Shown here piece after piece: positions 34,678-48,090 of a stretch of 64,000 bases of DNA. The stretch covers positions 2,666,001-2,730,000 of the forward strand of contig JAMWFC010000082.1 of NCBI GenBank assembly GCA_027475525.1. Reading direction: 5' to 3'. The first letter of the stretch is position 1. The number at the start of each line of letters is the position of its first letter. Source of the DNA: Macrolepiota albuminosa (taxonomy: Eukaryota; Basidiomycota; Agaricomycetes; Agaricales; Agaricaceae). Under the pieces are notes generated by a model. It did no database searches, had not been told where the DNA came from, and saw only the letters and a program-made list of their open reading frames with translations. The position numbers and the translations under genes are program-made.

Positions 34678-36446
34678 ATGTCGAGCATCCCAGCTCGAAG
34701 GTCATCCAATGGCTTCACGATATCGACCAGACGAAGGGTGTCAGACCGTAGCCCTCGACCATCCACATCGTATTTAAGAAATTGCGCGCTGGCGGGTGTT
34801 GCAGGAAGGGCTTCGCCCAGTGTACCGACGATCTCAATTCCTCTTTTGCGGGAGGCCATTGATACTCTGGACACCAGTATGGCAACTCTGATGAGTCGAA
34901 GACATGAACTGGAAACCCATCTCGAAAGAGCGGTTCGCTCACAGTCGCCTGTTCTGCGACTTCCTAGTGAACTATTATCGTCAATTTTCGTCATGGGAGT
35001 TTTTGAGATAGGAGACGAGGACCCTGTGATGGTATCAACACTCATGCTCGTTTGGTACGCCCTTCCTTATGCTCCCTTCGCGTGGCGTAAATGATTATGC
35101 TTTAGCCGATATTGGTCGGAAGTAGCACTCAACACCCCTGTTTTGTGGACTAAAATCTCCGTGAGCCCTCATGATACTCTCGAGAAAACACGGCGAAAGC
35201 TTGAACGCTCAAAAACATGTCCATTGGACATATCCATCAACTTTGAACCACGAATGGAGTACACAATCAGTGTCACCGAACATGTGATACATGCGATGGA
35301 ATTGATCCGCCCGGCGTTGTGGAGGACAAAATCATTCAGACTGAGCGTTCCCAATCGTTCACAGGCTCATGCAGCCCTCTCACGCTGCCAGGAAAATGCC
35401 CCTCTTCTTGAGACTTTGTCAATTCACATACACCACTCGATGCAGGATGATACATACTCGTCGCCCCTACTCCCCCTGTTCAAGGGCTATACGCCGCGGC
35501 TCAAGTCGTGCTCGCTCACTTCTTTCAATTTTGGATGGGACCATAGACTCATATCCAACCTCCGTGTTCTCAAATTAGCTGGGTACTTTAATACGTTCAC
35601 CCCCTCTGCCAGTACTTTGCTTGATGTTTTTCGCCAATGTCCGGATTTAGAAGAGTTGGCTCTGCGGAACATCTCTAGTTCCAGTGTGGACTTTGACATT
35701 TGTCATTCGAACGACTTTGTCCCTCCTCCCTCGTCGAAGCTCATTCAACTTCGCCGGCTTACAAGGCTGTCTTTTTACTACTCTGGTATAGGTCTGACAC
35801 GGCAAATTATGGCACATGTCGCATTTCCAAGGCTTGAGTCTCTAGAAATGTGTTATCTAGAGAATGTGACACCCGTGTTTCATCACTTACATGCCCAAGC
35901 GTCTACGCGTCTACCGTTGCTACACTTACGTGTTGAGTCGTGTCTGTTTAACGAGATCAAGTTCGTCAACTTTCTGCAGCGTGTTCCTTCCCTCGTTTCG
36001 CTTCAACTCGTTGACATAGATAATACTTCGTCAGCCTTTCTGAAGGTACAAAGTCCGTCTATTTGATTTTTTTCTGTAGGCTTATAATTCTGCAGGCCCT
36101 TTCCTCATCTCAACCATGGGTTTGCCCTCAGCTCAAGGTTCTGAGCGTCGATGGGTGTACCGCTTTTGACTGGGACTCATTACGTGGTCTTGTATATTGC
36201 CGATTATCTGCCATTTCCCCCGACTACCCTCCTCATTCACCAACTTCCCCAACCTCATGCGTAGAGCCGGTACGCTCGATGGATCAGGTGCGACCTAGGG
36301 TTGATCACCTTCCTTCAGTTACTCCCCAGCGGCTCCGCACCATCGACGTCACCAGATGCAGCCAGATCAGTAAGGAAATGGTTCAATGGCTTCGGATATA
36401 CGTCGACGAAGTCAAATGCGAACCTGCGAAAGGTGTATGGGGATGA
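34678..36446 (+). CDS. F-box/leucine-rich-repeat-like protein
   Basis: One of the large basidiomycete F-box families; expected to bind Skp1 in an SCF ubiquitin ligase, target unknown. ATG at 34678 (MSSIPARRSSNGFTISTRRR). A helical segment (LDTSMATLMSRRHELETHLE) precedes the F-box: LRLPSELLSSIFVMGVFEIG, then across an intron (about 35053-35104) VCRYWSEVALNTPVLWTKIS. The remainder has degenerate leucine-rich repeats (LRVLKLAGYF, LEELALRNISSS, LESLEMCYLENV, LKVLSVDGCTAF, LRTIDVTRCSQI). A second intron lies at about 36044-36095. The stop is at 36444-36446. It has no TPR segment, unlike the F-box gene at 12.8 kb. Confidence 0.85.
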
Positions 36447-36629
36447 AGACTTGATGATAATTGTATGTCCATCCCAGTAATGCCGTCTTCGCGAAATCGC
36501 AACGTAGTCTCAATTTTAATAACTCGTCCATAATTTTTTCATCCGTCTGTAGTTAAACATGAGTGACAATTAGTAGGAATATTGTGTATTCGTACATACA
36601 AGCAGGATCCAGAGGTAAACATTGCAGAT

Positions 36630-37739
36630 TCAGTTGTTAAGATAAGCTAAGAGGTGCTTCCTGTCAGATTCATTCCTCTTCTGTTGAACATTGAATCCTC
36701 TGGATCCACGACCGAACAGCTTCTTCTTCCGACGGTTTTCTTCAGCAGCCTTGATATGTGCTGCCAAAGCTGCAGCGTTATGGGTGATCCGTTTTCGCGA
36801 TGCCTTGTACGGACCCACAGTCTTCGCCTTCAAACCGATTCCGAGGCGATCGGATTTGAGCACTGTCGCTATCGGTGTGAGGAGTGCAGTTCTGCCGTGG
36901 TCCTGGTGATCTTTCGGAGACAATGTCAGATTTTGTTGGAGACGAGCCTCGTCTTTAACTCGGGAAGTGGGAGGCAGAAAGTCATCATCCCCATCTGAGG
37001 TCAGGTCAATGACGTCGACCTGCCGCAACTCAGTCACGTCGTCGTATCCATCCAGATCTACCTCCATGACTTCCTTCTTTACAGAAACATTCTTTCCTTT
37101 CCCTAGATCTATCATTTCCGCATCAGAGGAAAAACGATGTTGGCGAACGATGCCCGGGCCAAGCGGTTCGCCTTCACTCCAGCCACTACGCTGCAGCATG
37201 GCATATCCTTTGTTCGAGGGACCTATCTCGAGCCATACAGGGGGCTTAAATCGTTCATCGTCTGGAAGTGGCGGTGGATTTCGAGCGACGATGTCAGCAA
37301 GGGTGGAGGGGCTTGCCTTCCCAGTAGATTGAACCTCAGGGTTGGACCGGAGAGCGTTGAAAATGAACCAGTTGTTCTTGTCCTTCTTCTCTATGGATTG
37401 GGGCTGGGGGCCCTGCCCATGGCAAGGAAGCGATGGCGACCGAGACTGCACATTAGATCCATTGACAGAGTGCTCACTCGTCAATGAATGATACCAGTTG
37501 GACACTTCATTAGCTGGCACTTCTGCTCGTTTGGCACAATTTGCAATATTATTGTCGGAACCCCAGTCAAGCCTGGTCAAGGTTGCTGGGACGAAACGCG
37601 GTGGTGGAGGAAGCTTAAATGCTTTAAAGTCCCAAGAGGATGGGTCTACATTAGGAGAGGGGCTCGTATCGCGTTCAAGTTTGTTTTCACCTTCCCGTGG
37701 ATCGTAATGGGAATAGATAGTATAACTAATTGTTGCCAT
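36630..37739 (-). CDS. G-patch domain protein
   Basis: Intronless, 369 residues, start ATG at 37737-37739 (MATISYTIYSHYDPREGENK). The G-patch core is seen as NKGYAMLQRSGWSEGEPLG and, after a 90-residue acidic linker (VDLDGYDDVTELRQVDVIDL), it is completed by KSDRLGIGLKAKTVGPYKAS, giving a split G-patch. The C-terminus is basic (AAEENRRKKKLFGRGSRGFN). Proteins of this kind usually work in RNA processing, often by activating DEAH helicases; partner unknown. The VIDLTSDGDDD stretch resembles a SUMO-interacting motif. It is the only long intronless gene in the window. Confidence 0.85.
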   Translation of the reverse strand: MATISYTIYSHYDPREGENKLERDTSPSPNVDPSSWDFKAFKLPPPPRFVPATLTRLDWGSDNNIANCAKRAEVPANEVSNWYHSLTSEHSVNGSNVQSRSPSLPCHGQGPQPQSIEKKDKNNWFIFNALRSNPEVQSTGKASPSTLADIVARNPPPLPDDERFKPPVWLEIGPSNKGYAMLQRSGWSEGEPLGPGIVRQHRFSSDAEMIDLGKGKNVSVKKEVMEVDLDGYDDVTELRQVDVIDLTSDGDDDFLPPTSRVKDEARLQQNLTLSPKDHQDHGRTALLTPIATVLKSDRLGIGLKAKTVGPYKASRKRITHNAAALAAHIKAAEENRRKKKLFGRGSRGFNVQQKRNESDRKHLLAYLNN

Positions 37740-38037
37740 TCAGCCTCTCAGTGGAAGTCACGGATGAGTGTTACGGCAAATGCCGAGTAGCCTAATTTTG
37801 AGTTGGAAGTCGATATAATTAGTTATCATGAAAATCCATGTGCATCTAATAATCTGTGTATGTATGACAAACATAAATTATCGAATGAAAATACCAATAT
37901 GAAGAGCTCGAGAGACCATGTCATGTGAGAAAACAGTAATTACGAATAAAACCATAAAAAATCGCCAGAGAATAACTTTCAAAGCAAGGTATTTAACGAG
38001 GGGATATAGTAGTGACAAGAGAAATAGCGAAGAAGTT

Positions 38038-40240
<2,203 letters not shown>

Positions 40241-40924
40241 TTCGTGACCAAACTATGTAGCGACGTCAAAGGAGCGTGGGGAAATGAATGCAAGGGGAAG
40301 AGTAGTATTACGTAAGGCAGAGACACGACCGGGGAAACAATAAATTCTCCTTCGAAACGAGACGACTAGCAGAGGGCATCCCTGAAACTGTGCTCGATAT
40401 TTTCTCATTATAGCCTTACTCCTTCGTTGGTACTTATATCCCAGCGAGGTTTCTACCCGTAATGTAGCTGGGAATTTAATTGTCATTTATCATTTGGCCA
40501 ACCTGCAGATTCAGCGTACCCATGAGGAAGGGCGCGTGAGAGACGGAGGTATACGTGTGTATATGTGTCTGCGGACCCGTCGCAGTATTCGAATTCCCGG
40601 GGAAGACTGATACTTTTTGACTCAGTGCTGAAACAACTACGAATCATGTTTACTTGTACCGAGCCGTTCGATACTGATACGACTTGGCGAGGGACACGTA
40701 ACCACCCTGAGTAGATCTGCCGGTTCTACATAAAAGGCAATTTATATCTAATCAGATAGCAACCGGAGTGCCAAGGCCACAATTTCATAAGGAGGCTTAC
40801 GATCCCGCGCCGCATGTCCCGTTGATATATAGTGCCCGGGAAACTTACGGTCGCCTGTCCTTGACCTCATCCATTCTTTTGCCCGTACTACTTGGGGTCA
40901 CCAAGCTCCCTTCCCCTTCCTGCC
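40241..40924. promoter_or_regulatory. divergent promoter region, kinase and ABC transporter
   Basis: 684 bp separate the divergent start codons of the Ypk1-type kinase and the ABC transporter. A tatata stretch occurs near 40826. I found no other motif I could name with confidence. Confidence 0.4.
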
Positions 40925-43900
40925 ATGTCCGACTCTCGTCCCAGTACTGCAGACGAAAAGGGCATTTTTGAGGAAAAGCCTAAGCAGGGTTTCTTTGCAC
41001 GTCGCAAGGCAGCTAAAACGATCGACGAAAATACTTCAGATATTCCTGCTGAATCCAAAGCGCCAGATGTACCCCCTGTCTCATTCACTCAGCTCTTTCG
41101 GTACGCGTTCCTCGTTATCATGCTTCCCATCTGTCCTGAGGCAATTCCCTAGTTTCTCCACCAAATACGAGCTCTTCATTGATTTCATTGGCTTAATATG
41201 TGCTGCCGCGGCAGGTGCAGCTGCTGTATGTCGTTTCATAATTCTCCACACTTTTCTGAACCTTATGAATACCCTTAGCCTCTCATGAGTCTGCTCTTCG
41301 GTAACTTGACACAACAATTTGTCAACTTTGGTAGTACCCTCCAGGCTGCCAATGCTGGGAATATTACTGCCCAACATGATATTCCTGCTAAGGCTGCGAG
41401 TTTCCGTTCCACCGCCGCGAAGGATGCCACTTATTTGTGCTACATCGGTATGCCTCTTGTATCTGGCGCGGTCGATGTTCTCATGAGTACTTTGCCAGGT
41501 GTCGGCATGTTCGTCTGTACATATGTTTATATGTATGTTTGGGTTTATACTGGTGAAATCAATGCCAAGCGTATCCGCGAGAAATATCTCAAGGCCGTCT
41601 TGCGTCAAGATATCGCATTCTTCGACAATGTTGGTGCCGGAGAAGTTGCTACAAGGATTCAAACGGACACTCGTGAGTCTGACCTTGTTATATACTTATA
41701 CTTGCTCAACATAAACCTATATGTAGATCTGGTGCAGCAAGGAATTTCTGAAAAGGTCGCACTTGTAGTCAACTTCTTAGCCGCCTTCATAACCGGGTTT
41801 GTTCTTGCCTACATCCGTAACTGGCGCTTATCTTTGGCCCTCTCCTCCATGTTGCCTTGTATGGGAATCACTGGTGGGGTGATGAACAAGGCTATCTCTG
41901 GATACATGCAGTATGTCTGGTCCTACCTATGAACATGCTTCAACCTCTAAACTTTTCCAGACTGTCTCTCAAACATGTAGCCAATGGCGGAAATTTGGCC
42001 GAAGAAGTCATTTCCACTGTCCGGACTGCTCAGGCTTTTGGTACTCAACATAAGCTGGCCGATCTGTATGACGGCCACATTGATGAATCGCGCAAGGTTG
42101 ATCTGAAGTCTGCCATATGGCATGGCGGAGGATTGGCCATCTTTTTCTTTGTTATTTATGCCTCGTATGCATTGGGTACGTAGACGATGATTCTACAAAA
42201 TAGTTCGCTCATACGTTTTCAGCATTCTCATTTGGAACCACGCTCATTTTACAAGGTCACGGTAAGTAATTTTTCTTCTATGATCAAAAACTTTCTTCAC
42301 ACAAAAGCTTTAGCCACTGCTGGCGAAATCGTAAACGTCTTTATTGCCATTTTGATCGGCTCCTTCTCACTTGCTATGCTTGCACCAGAGATGCAAGGTG
42401 TGTATAATAACTAAATTTCCACTAAGTTTTCGTTACGAACGGTTTTCATCTAGCTATCTCGCATGGAAGGGGAGCTGCTGCCAAACTCTACTCCACTATT
42501 GATCGTGTTCCAGATATTGACTCTGCTGATCCCAGTGGCTTAAAGCCCGAAACTGTGAAAGGCGAGATCACCCTTGAGGATGTTCAATTCAGCTACCCCT
42601 CGCGCCCAAATGTACAAGTCGTCAAAGGTATCACACTTACCTTTGAGGCTGGCAAGACTGCCGCACTAGTTGGCGCATCTGGTTCCGGGAAATCCACTGT
42701 CATATCGCTCGTGGAACGCTTTTACGATCCGAACTCTGGCTCTGTTAAGCTTGATGGTATGAATGTCAAGGACCTTAATCTCAAATGGCTTCGCTCCCAG
42801 ATTGGTCTGGTGTCACAGGAACCTACTCTTTTCGCTACAACAATTCAAGGCAACGTTGCTCATGGTCTCATTGGCACTAAGTGGGAACACGCATCTGAGG
42901 AAGAGAAATTTGCTCTGATCAAGGAGGCCTGCATCAAAGCTAACGCGGATGGATTCATCACTAAACTTCCTCTCGGATATGATACTCTTGTTGGCGAGCG
43001 TGGATTCTTGCTGTCCGGTGGTCAGAAGCAACGTGTTGCAATCGCTCGTGCGATTGTTTCTGATCCAAGAATTCTCCTTCTCGATGAGGCAACCTCCGCT
43101 CTTGATACTCAATCAGAAGGAATCGTACAAGATGCTTTGGATAAGGCTGCTGCAGGTGCATACTTTTTTTTTACAATCAGATGTGTTGAGGGACTGATGA
43201 TATCCCTAGGTCGTACAACTATTACCATTGCTCACCGTTTGTCCACTATCAAGGACGCTGATGTTATTCATGTCATGGGAGATGGCCTTGTTCTCGAGTT
43301 TGGTAATCATGAAGAACTCATCGCTAAGGGAGGCGCCTATGCTCGCCTCGTTCAAGCTCAAAAACTTCGTGAAGCAAAGGACAACACAGCCGTTGCCGAA
43401 ACAATTGATCACGATTTCGAGGAACCTGAAGACATCGAGAAATTTGTTCGTGAAGAGGTCCCTCTGGGCCGCAAGAATACTGGACGCTCCCTTGCTAGCG
43501 AAATCATGGAACAAAAGCAAAAGGCGCAAGAAAGCACAAAAGAGGAGGGTGATCACAACTTGCTCTACCTCTTCAAGCGTATGGGTCTCCTGAATCGTGA
43601 GGGGTGGAGGAACTATTTCTACGGTTCCATCTTTGCCTCAAGTACGTTTCTCATTAGCACCGCATACACTCCTTGATTTGACTCAAATCGCACAGTGACA
43701 GGAATGGTTTACCCTGCCTTTGGCATTGTGTACGCCAAGGCCATCAATGGCTTTTCCGCCCAAACACGTCAAGAAATGCGCTTCCAGGGCGATCGCAATG
43801 CACTTTGGCAAGTTGAAACTATCATGCGTAAATTAACAAGCTTTTGACCAATTCCACTTTTATGCAGGTTCTTCGTAATCGCTCTTATTTCTACTCTAGC

Positions 43901-46067
43901 CATCGGCATGCAAAACTACTTGTTCTCGTCGGCAGCTGCGTCGTTGACTGCGAAGCTGCGATCCCTGAGTTTCCGTGCCATTTTGAGACAAGATAGTCAG
44001 TCCGCCTTCATTATTAATGGTTTTCTCTGACATCGCTTCAAAGTCGAATTTTTCGATAAAGATGAAAATAGTACTGGAAGCCTGACAGCTAACCTGAGTG
44101 ACAACCCTCAAAAAGTCAACGGATTGGCTGGTGTTACACTTGGAGCGTAAGATATGATTTCTAACTCAAATATTTATTGATTCTGATTGCTTCAACAGCA
44201 TCGTACAGAGTATTGCGACCCTCATAACAGGTGCCATAATCGGTCTTGCCTTCGTCTGGAAACTGGGTCTTATTGGTATTGGTATGCTGGATTGGGTTTT
44301 TGTTATTGGTATTGTAACTAACAGATGACTACTTCAATTAGCGTGTACTCCGGCCCTGGTCTCTGCTGGTTACATTCGCCTGGTGAGTGGTTGTATTTCT
44401 CTTTAATGTACCCAAGTTTCACGTACAGCAAAGCGTGTCGTCGTGTTGAAAGACCAGGCCAACAAGAAGGCTCACGAAAGTTCTGCGCAACTCGCCTGCG
44501 AAGCTGCTGGAGCCATTCGCACAGTTGCCGCTTTAACACGCGAAGACGATTGCTGTGAAATTTACAGCGACAGTCTCGAGGAACCTTTGCAGAAGTCTAA
44601 CAAGTCCGCACTTTGGAGCAATCTGCTTTATGCCCTCTCGCAATCAATGATATTCTTTGTTATTGCTCTCGTGTTCTGGTACGGAGCTGTCTGTGTTTCA
44701 AAGCAAGAATTTGGCACCGTACAATTTTTCGTTGGTCTCATGGTAGGATGCTTACTCTTGTTTCGTCATTTTGTGAATATCTCACCATATGATCAGAGCA
44801 CGACATTCAGTGCCATTCAGGCTGGCAATGTCTTCTCCTTTGTGCCAGATGTTTCTTCAGCCAGGGGTGCAGGCTCTGACATCATCAAGTTAATCGATTC
44901 CATACCCGAAATCGACGCAGAGTCTAAAGCTGGTAAAGCCGTTGATACCGCCAAAACCAAGGGTCATATCCGTTTCGAAAATGTTCACTTCCGCTACCCC
45001 ACGAGGCCCGGTGTGCGTGTTCTGCGCGATCTCTCGTTGCAGGTTGAGCCAGGTACCTACGTTGCCCTGGTTGGTGCCAGTGGTTCCGGCAAGAGTACAG
45101 TGTATGTCCATGAAACTTCGTTTCACATGGTACCTACGTTGCCCTGGTTGGTGCCAGTGGTTCCGGCAAGAGTACAGTGTATGTCCATGAAACTTCGTTT
45201 CACATCAACAATTCTGATACACTTCCTTTAACAGCATCCAGTTGATTGAACGTTTCTACGACCCTCTTGTGGGAGAGATCTTCGTAAGCTTTACATATTG
45301 TTTGTACATCCACGTGCTCATTATGGTTCGGTAGCTTGATGGCGAACTCATCAGCGAACTTAATATACAAGAGTACCGCAAGCAGATTGCGCTCGTGTCC
45401 CAGGAGCCTACGTTGTATGCAGGAACCATTCGTTTCAACATTTTGCTTGGTGCTATCAAGCCGGAATCGGAGGTCACTCAGGAAGAAATTGAGCAGGCAT
45501 GCCGCGACGCCAACATTTTGGAATTTATCCAATCTCTACCCGAGTATGTTACTTAACATTCAATGTGTCCCTTCCCTGACATTTTCTCTGTCATAGTGGC
45601 TTCGAAACCGAAGTCGGTGGAAAAGGATCGCAACTCTCCGGTGGACAGAAGCGTATGTTACATGTCTATATTTGGGTTCGAAATTATGATGATGCTATTG
45701 CTACTTAGAACGTATTGCAATTGCCCGTGCTCTTCTTCGCAACCCCAAGGTTCTCCTTCTCGACGAGGCTACATCTGCTCTGGACTCGAACTCTGAGAAG
45801 GTCGTACAAGCTGCTCTTGATCAAGCTTCCAGGGGAAGAACTACTATTGCCATTGCCCATAGATTGTCTACCATTCAAAATGCCGACAGAATGTAAGTCT
45901 GACGATCACACCTCAGCTGAGACTTAGTTGACAACCTGGCTTGCAGTTACTTCATTAAAGATGGTCGTGTCGGGGAATCTGGGACACACGACCAACTCCT
46001 CGCTAAACAGGGAGATTATTATGAATTTGTTCAGCTACAGGCTCTCAGCAAACGAGACTCAGATTAG
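40925..46067 (+). CDS. full-length ABCB transporter (P-glycoprotein/Pmd1-like)
   Basis: An ATP-driven exporter with TMD-NBD-TMD-NBD layout in the plasma membrane or vacuole; fungal members export drugs or the a-type mating pheromone. ATG at 40925 ([20 protein letters not shown]). NBD1 shows Walker [26 protein letters not shown], signature [19 protein letters not shown] and [15 protein letters not shown], then the H-loop [13 protein letters not shown] charged linker (43380-43560) precedes TMD2. NBD2 has [17 protein letters not shown], Walker [42 protein letters not shown] (across an intron near 45653-45708), [15 protein letters not shown] and [12 protein letters not shown], ending [18 protein letters not shown] at 46065-46067. 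Duplication #12 repeats the NBD2 Walker A exon end. Around twelve or more introns. Confidence 0.93.
45052..45205. repeat. perfect 77-bp tandem duplication #12
   Basis: Copies 45052-45128 and 45129-45205. It repeats the NBD2 Walker A coding sequence of the ABC transporter plus the start of the next intron. Confidence 0.97.
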
Positions 46068-46359
46068 AACTTGACGTATGGCTACTTCTTACTTTTTCTG
46101 ATGGTGGAATTTTTGTTGATGGATGGATATACTGACGACATGCCTGGTACATACAAATTTTCCCTATTGAAGCATTATTTATCATAACGACGGCGATGTA
46201 TATACCTTTAATACTTATAATCATAGAATCCATGCAGAGGACACGCATCGGCCATTTGTAAGACAGTTGTGATGATTTCATTTTTCGCCAGGGCGTAACC
46301 ACGTGGTGTGGCCATTCTTTAGTCGGCACGGCCACGCTGCACCTCCTCCCATCCTCAAA

Positions 46360-47775
46360 ATGTCCGTTACCCTCACTCCTAGTACCTCTCTCGGCTTTAA
46401 AAGTACGTTCCTCGCCGCTCCCTCCGACATGTACTTTAAATTTCTTCGCCCTCAGGACCGCTCACCCAGCTTGTCAAGCGCAATCTCACGATTACTAACC
46501 ATAATTCTTTGCCTGTCGCCTTCAAAGTCAAGACTACTGCTCCGAAGGTGTGCTGACCGACTTACGCGCGAATTTTCTTGACGCTGTCCTGCAGCTCTAT
46601 TGTGTTAGACCGAACTCGGGCAGAGTTGAACCAGGGGAAAGTATCGATGTTTTGGGTACGTTCATGGTATTTTGTTCGCCTTTTTGTAGCTCCTATAAGA
46701 CCTGCCAGTCATGCTTCAGCCTCTCAAAGAGGAGGTCCCATTGAATGTAAAATGCAAGGATAAGTTTCTTATCCAAAGTACTCTAATTACACCAGCGAAG
46801 GAAGCGATGAACGCTCCTGATATCGTACGCTCCTCCTTAATTGAAAACGCCGACAAAATTTGAACATTAAATGCCTAGTGGAGCAACTTGGATGCCAGTG
46901 AAGAGGGGAGAGTCCACCAACACAAACTTCGGGTTGTATTCTTACCTGCAGAGGGCCAGGTTTTGGAAGAGGAAGATGAGTCACAAACACATGTGAGACC
47001 AGGTCTTTCATTAACCTCGCCACTCATATTAACCTGTGTTAGCCATCTGACATTGTACGCCAGTACCCCATCGCAAATGGACATGCACAACGTATTCATG
47101 ATTCTATCGAACCCCCTCAGCCTCAGGAAGTTCATCGGCCCCTCACTCCTCCTGTCGACTTCAGCGTAGCGCGAGAAGACTCTCACGAACTTGCCCACGA
47201 CGTCCCTCTTGTTCATGTCTCCAGTGCCACAGAGCCTCTTCCAGAACCTAGGGCAGTGCCCGCTGCACCAAAAAACACAGCAGTGGACTCTGATCTTGAG
47301 TACGCACCCGACCCCATGCCTATCCTCGATTCTGCCGTCCCTCCTAAATCGATATCGATTCCGGTTCCTGTCCAAGAGCCTGTACCTGTCCCCGCTCCAG
47401 CGCCAGAGCCCGTTTCTGTTCAAGATTCGTACAATGAGGAGCTAGCTGCCAAGTACGAACTGGCACTCCGCGAGATCGAACGATTACGTAACATTGTGGC
47501 GAAATACGAGGAGCCGCCTGTCTCTGAAATGCGACGCAGGAGACCGGCCCTGTCTGACGATGACATGTCTGTTGCAGAAACTGACGTCCAAACGGCGTCT
47601 CTGAAATGCGACGCAGGAGACCGGCCCTGTCTGACGATGACATGTCTGTTGCAGAAACTGACGTCCAAACGGCTTCGCTGATGAGGGTCAATATCTCCAA
47701 CAAGAGGGTGTACCTCTTCAAGTTGTCGTCATTATTGCGCTTGGTGTTTTCATCACTACCTACCTCTTTTTCTGA
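46360..47775 (+). CDS. SCS2: VAMP-associated protein (VAP/Scs2), MSP domain
   Basis: ER membrane receptor for FFAT-motif proteins at membrane contact sites. ATG at 46360 (MSVTLTPSTSLGFK). The MSP domain is split by several introns: LTQLVKRNLTITNHNSLPVA, FKVKTTAPKLYCVRPNSGRV, EPGESIDVLVLLQPLKEEVP, CKDKFLIQSTLITPAKEAM. A long Pro/acidic linker with a PVPVPAPAPEPV-type repeat follows, then a coiled coil (YELALREIERLRNIVAKYEE) and the tail anchor VPLQVVVIIALGVFITTYLF, ending in TGA at 47773-47775. Duplication #13 lies between coiled coil and anchor. Even after collapsing it, one base is missing near 47673 to bring the anchor into frame; the tail anchor is expected for the family, so I take this as a base error or a real frameshift. 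Confidence 0.88.
47520..47673. repeat. perfect 77-bp tandem duplication #13
   Basis: Copies 47520-47596 and 47597-47673, in the last coding part of the VAP gene. Confidence 0.97.
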
Positions 47776-48090
47776 AGGGCCCTCTTCTAGACGAAGGGCA
47801 AATAAATGTGTCCTCACCCTATCCACTCTATGAGGCCTCTTTTGCTACTCTTTCCCTTGGATCTGAGTATCACACTATTTCCCGTAGCCCGCCAATGTTC
47901 TGTTTCTCTTAAAGAGCCTATTCGCATTATGGAATAGGTCATTTCTACTTTCTCTGACTTATTTGTTACTCGTTGTTACTATGGTCCGAGTACCTTCCTC
48001 TTCATGTACTTACGTTTTATATGCCTCAAGGCGTTCCGCTCCTTAGTTGTCCCCTTCTCTTGGTCCTTTGTTGTCTTATTTAACTTAAAA

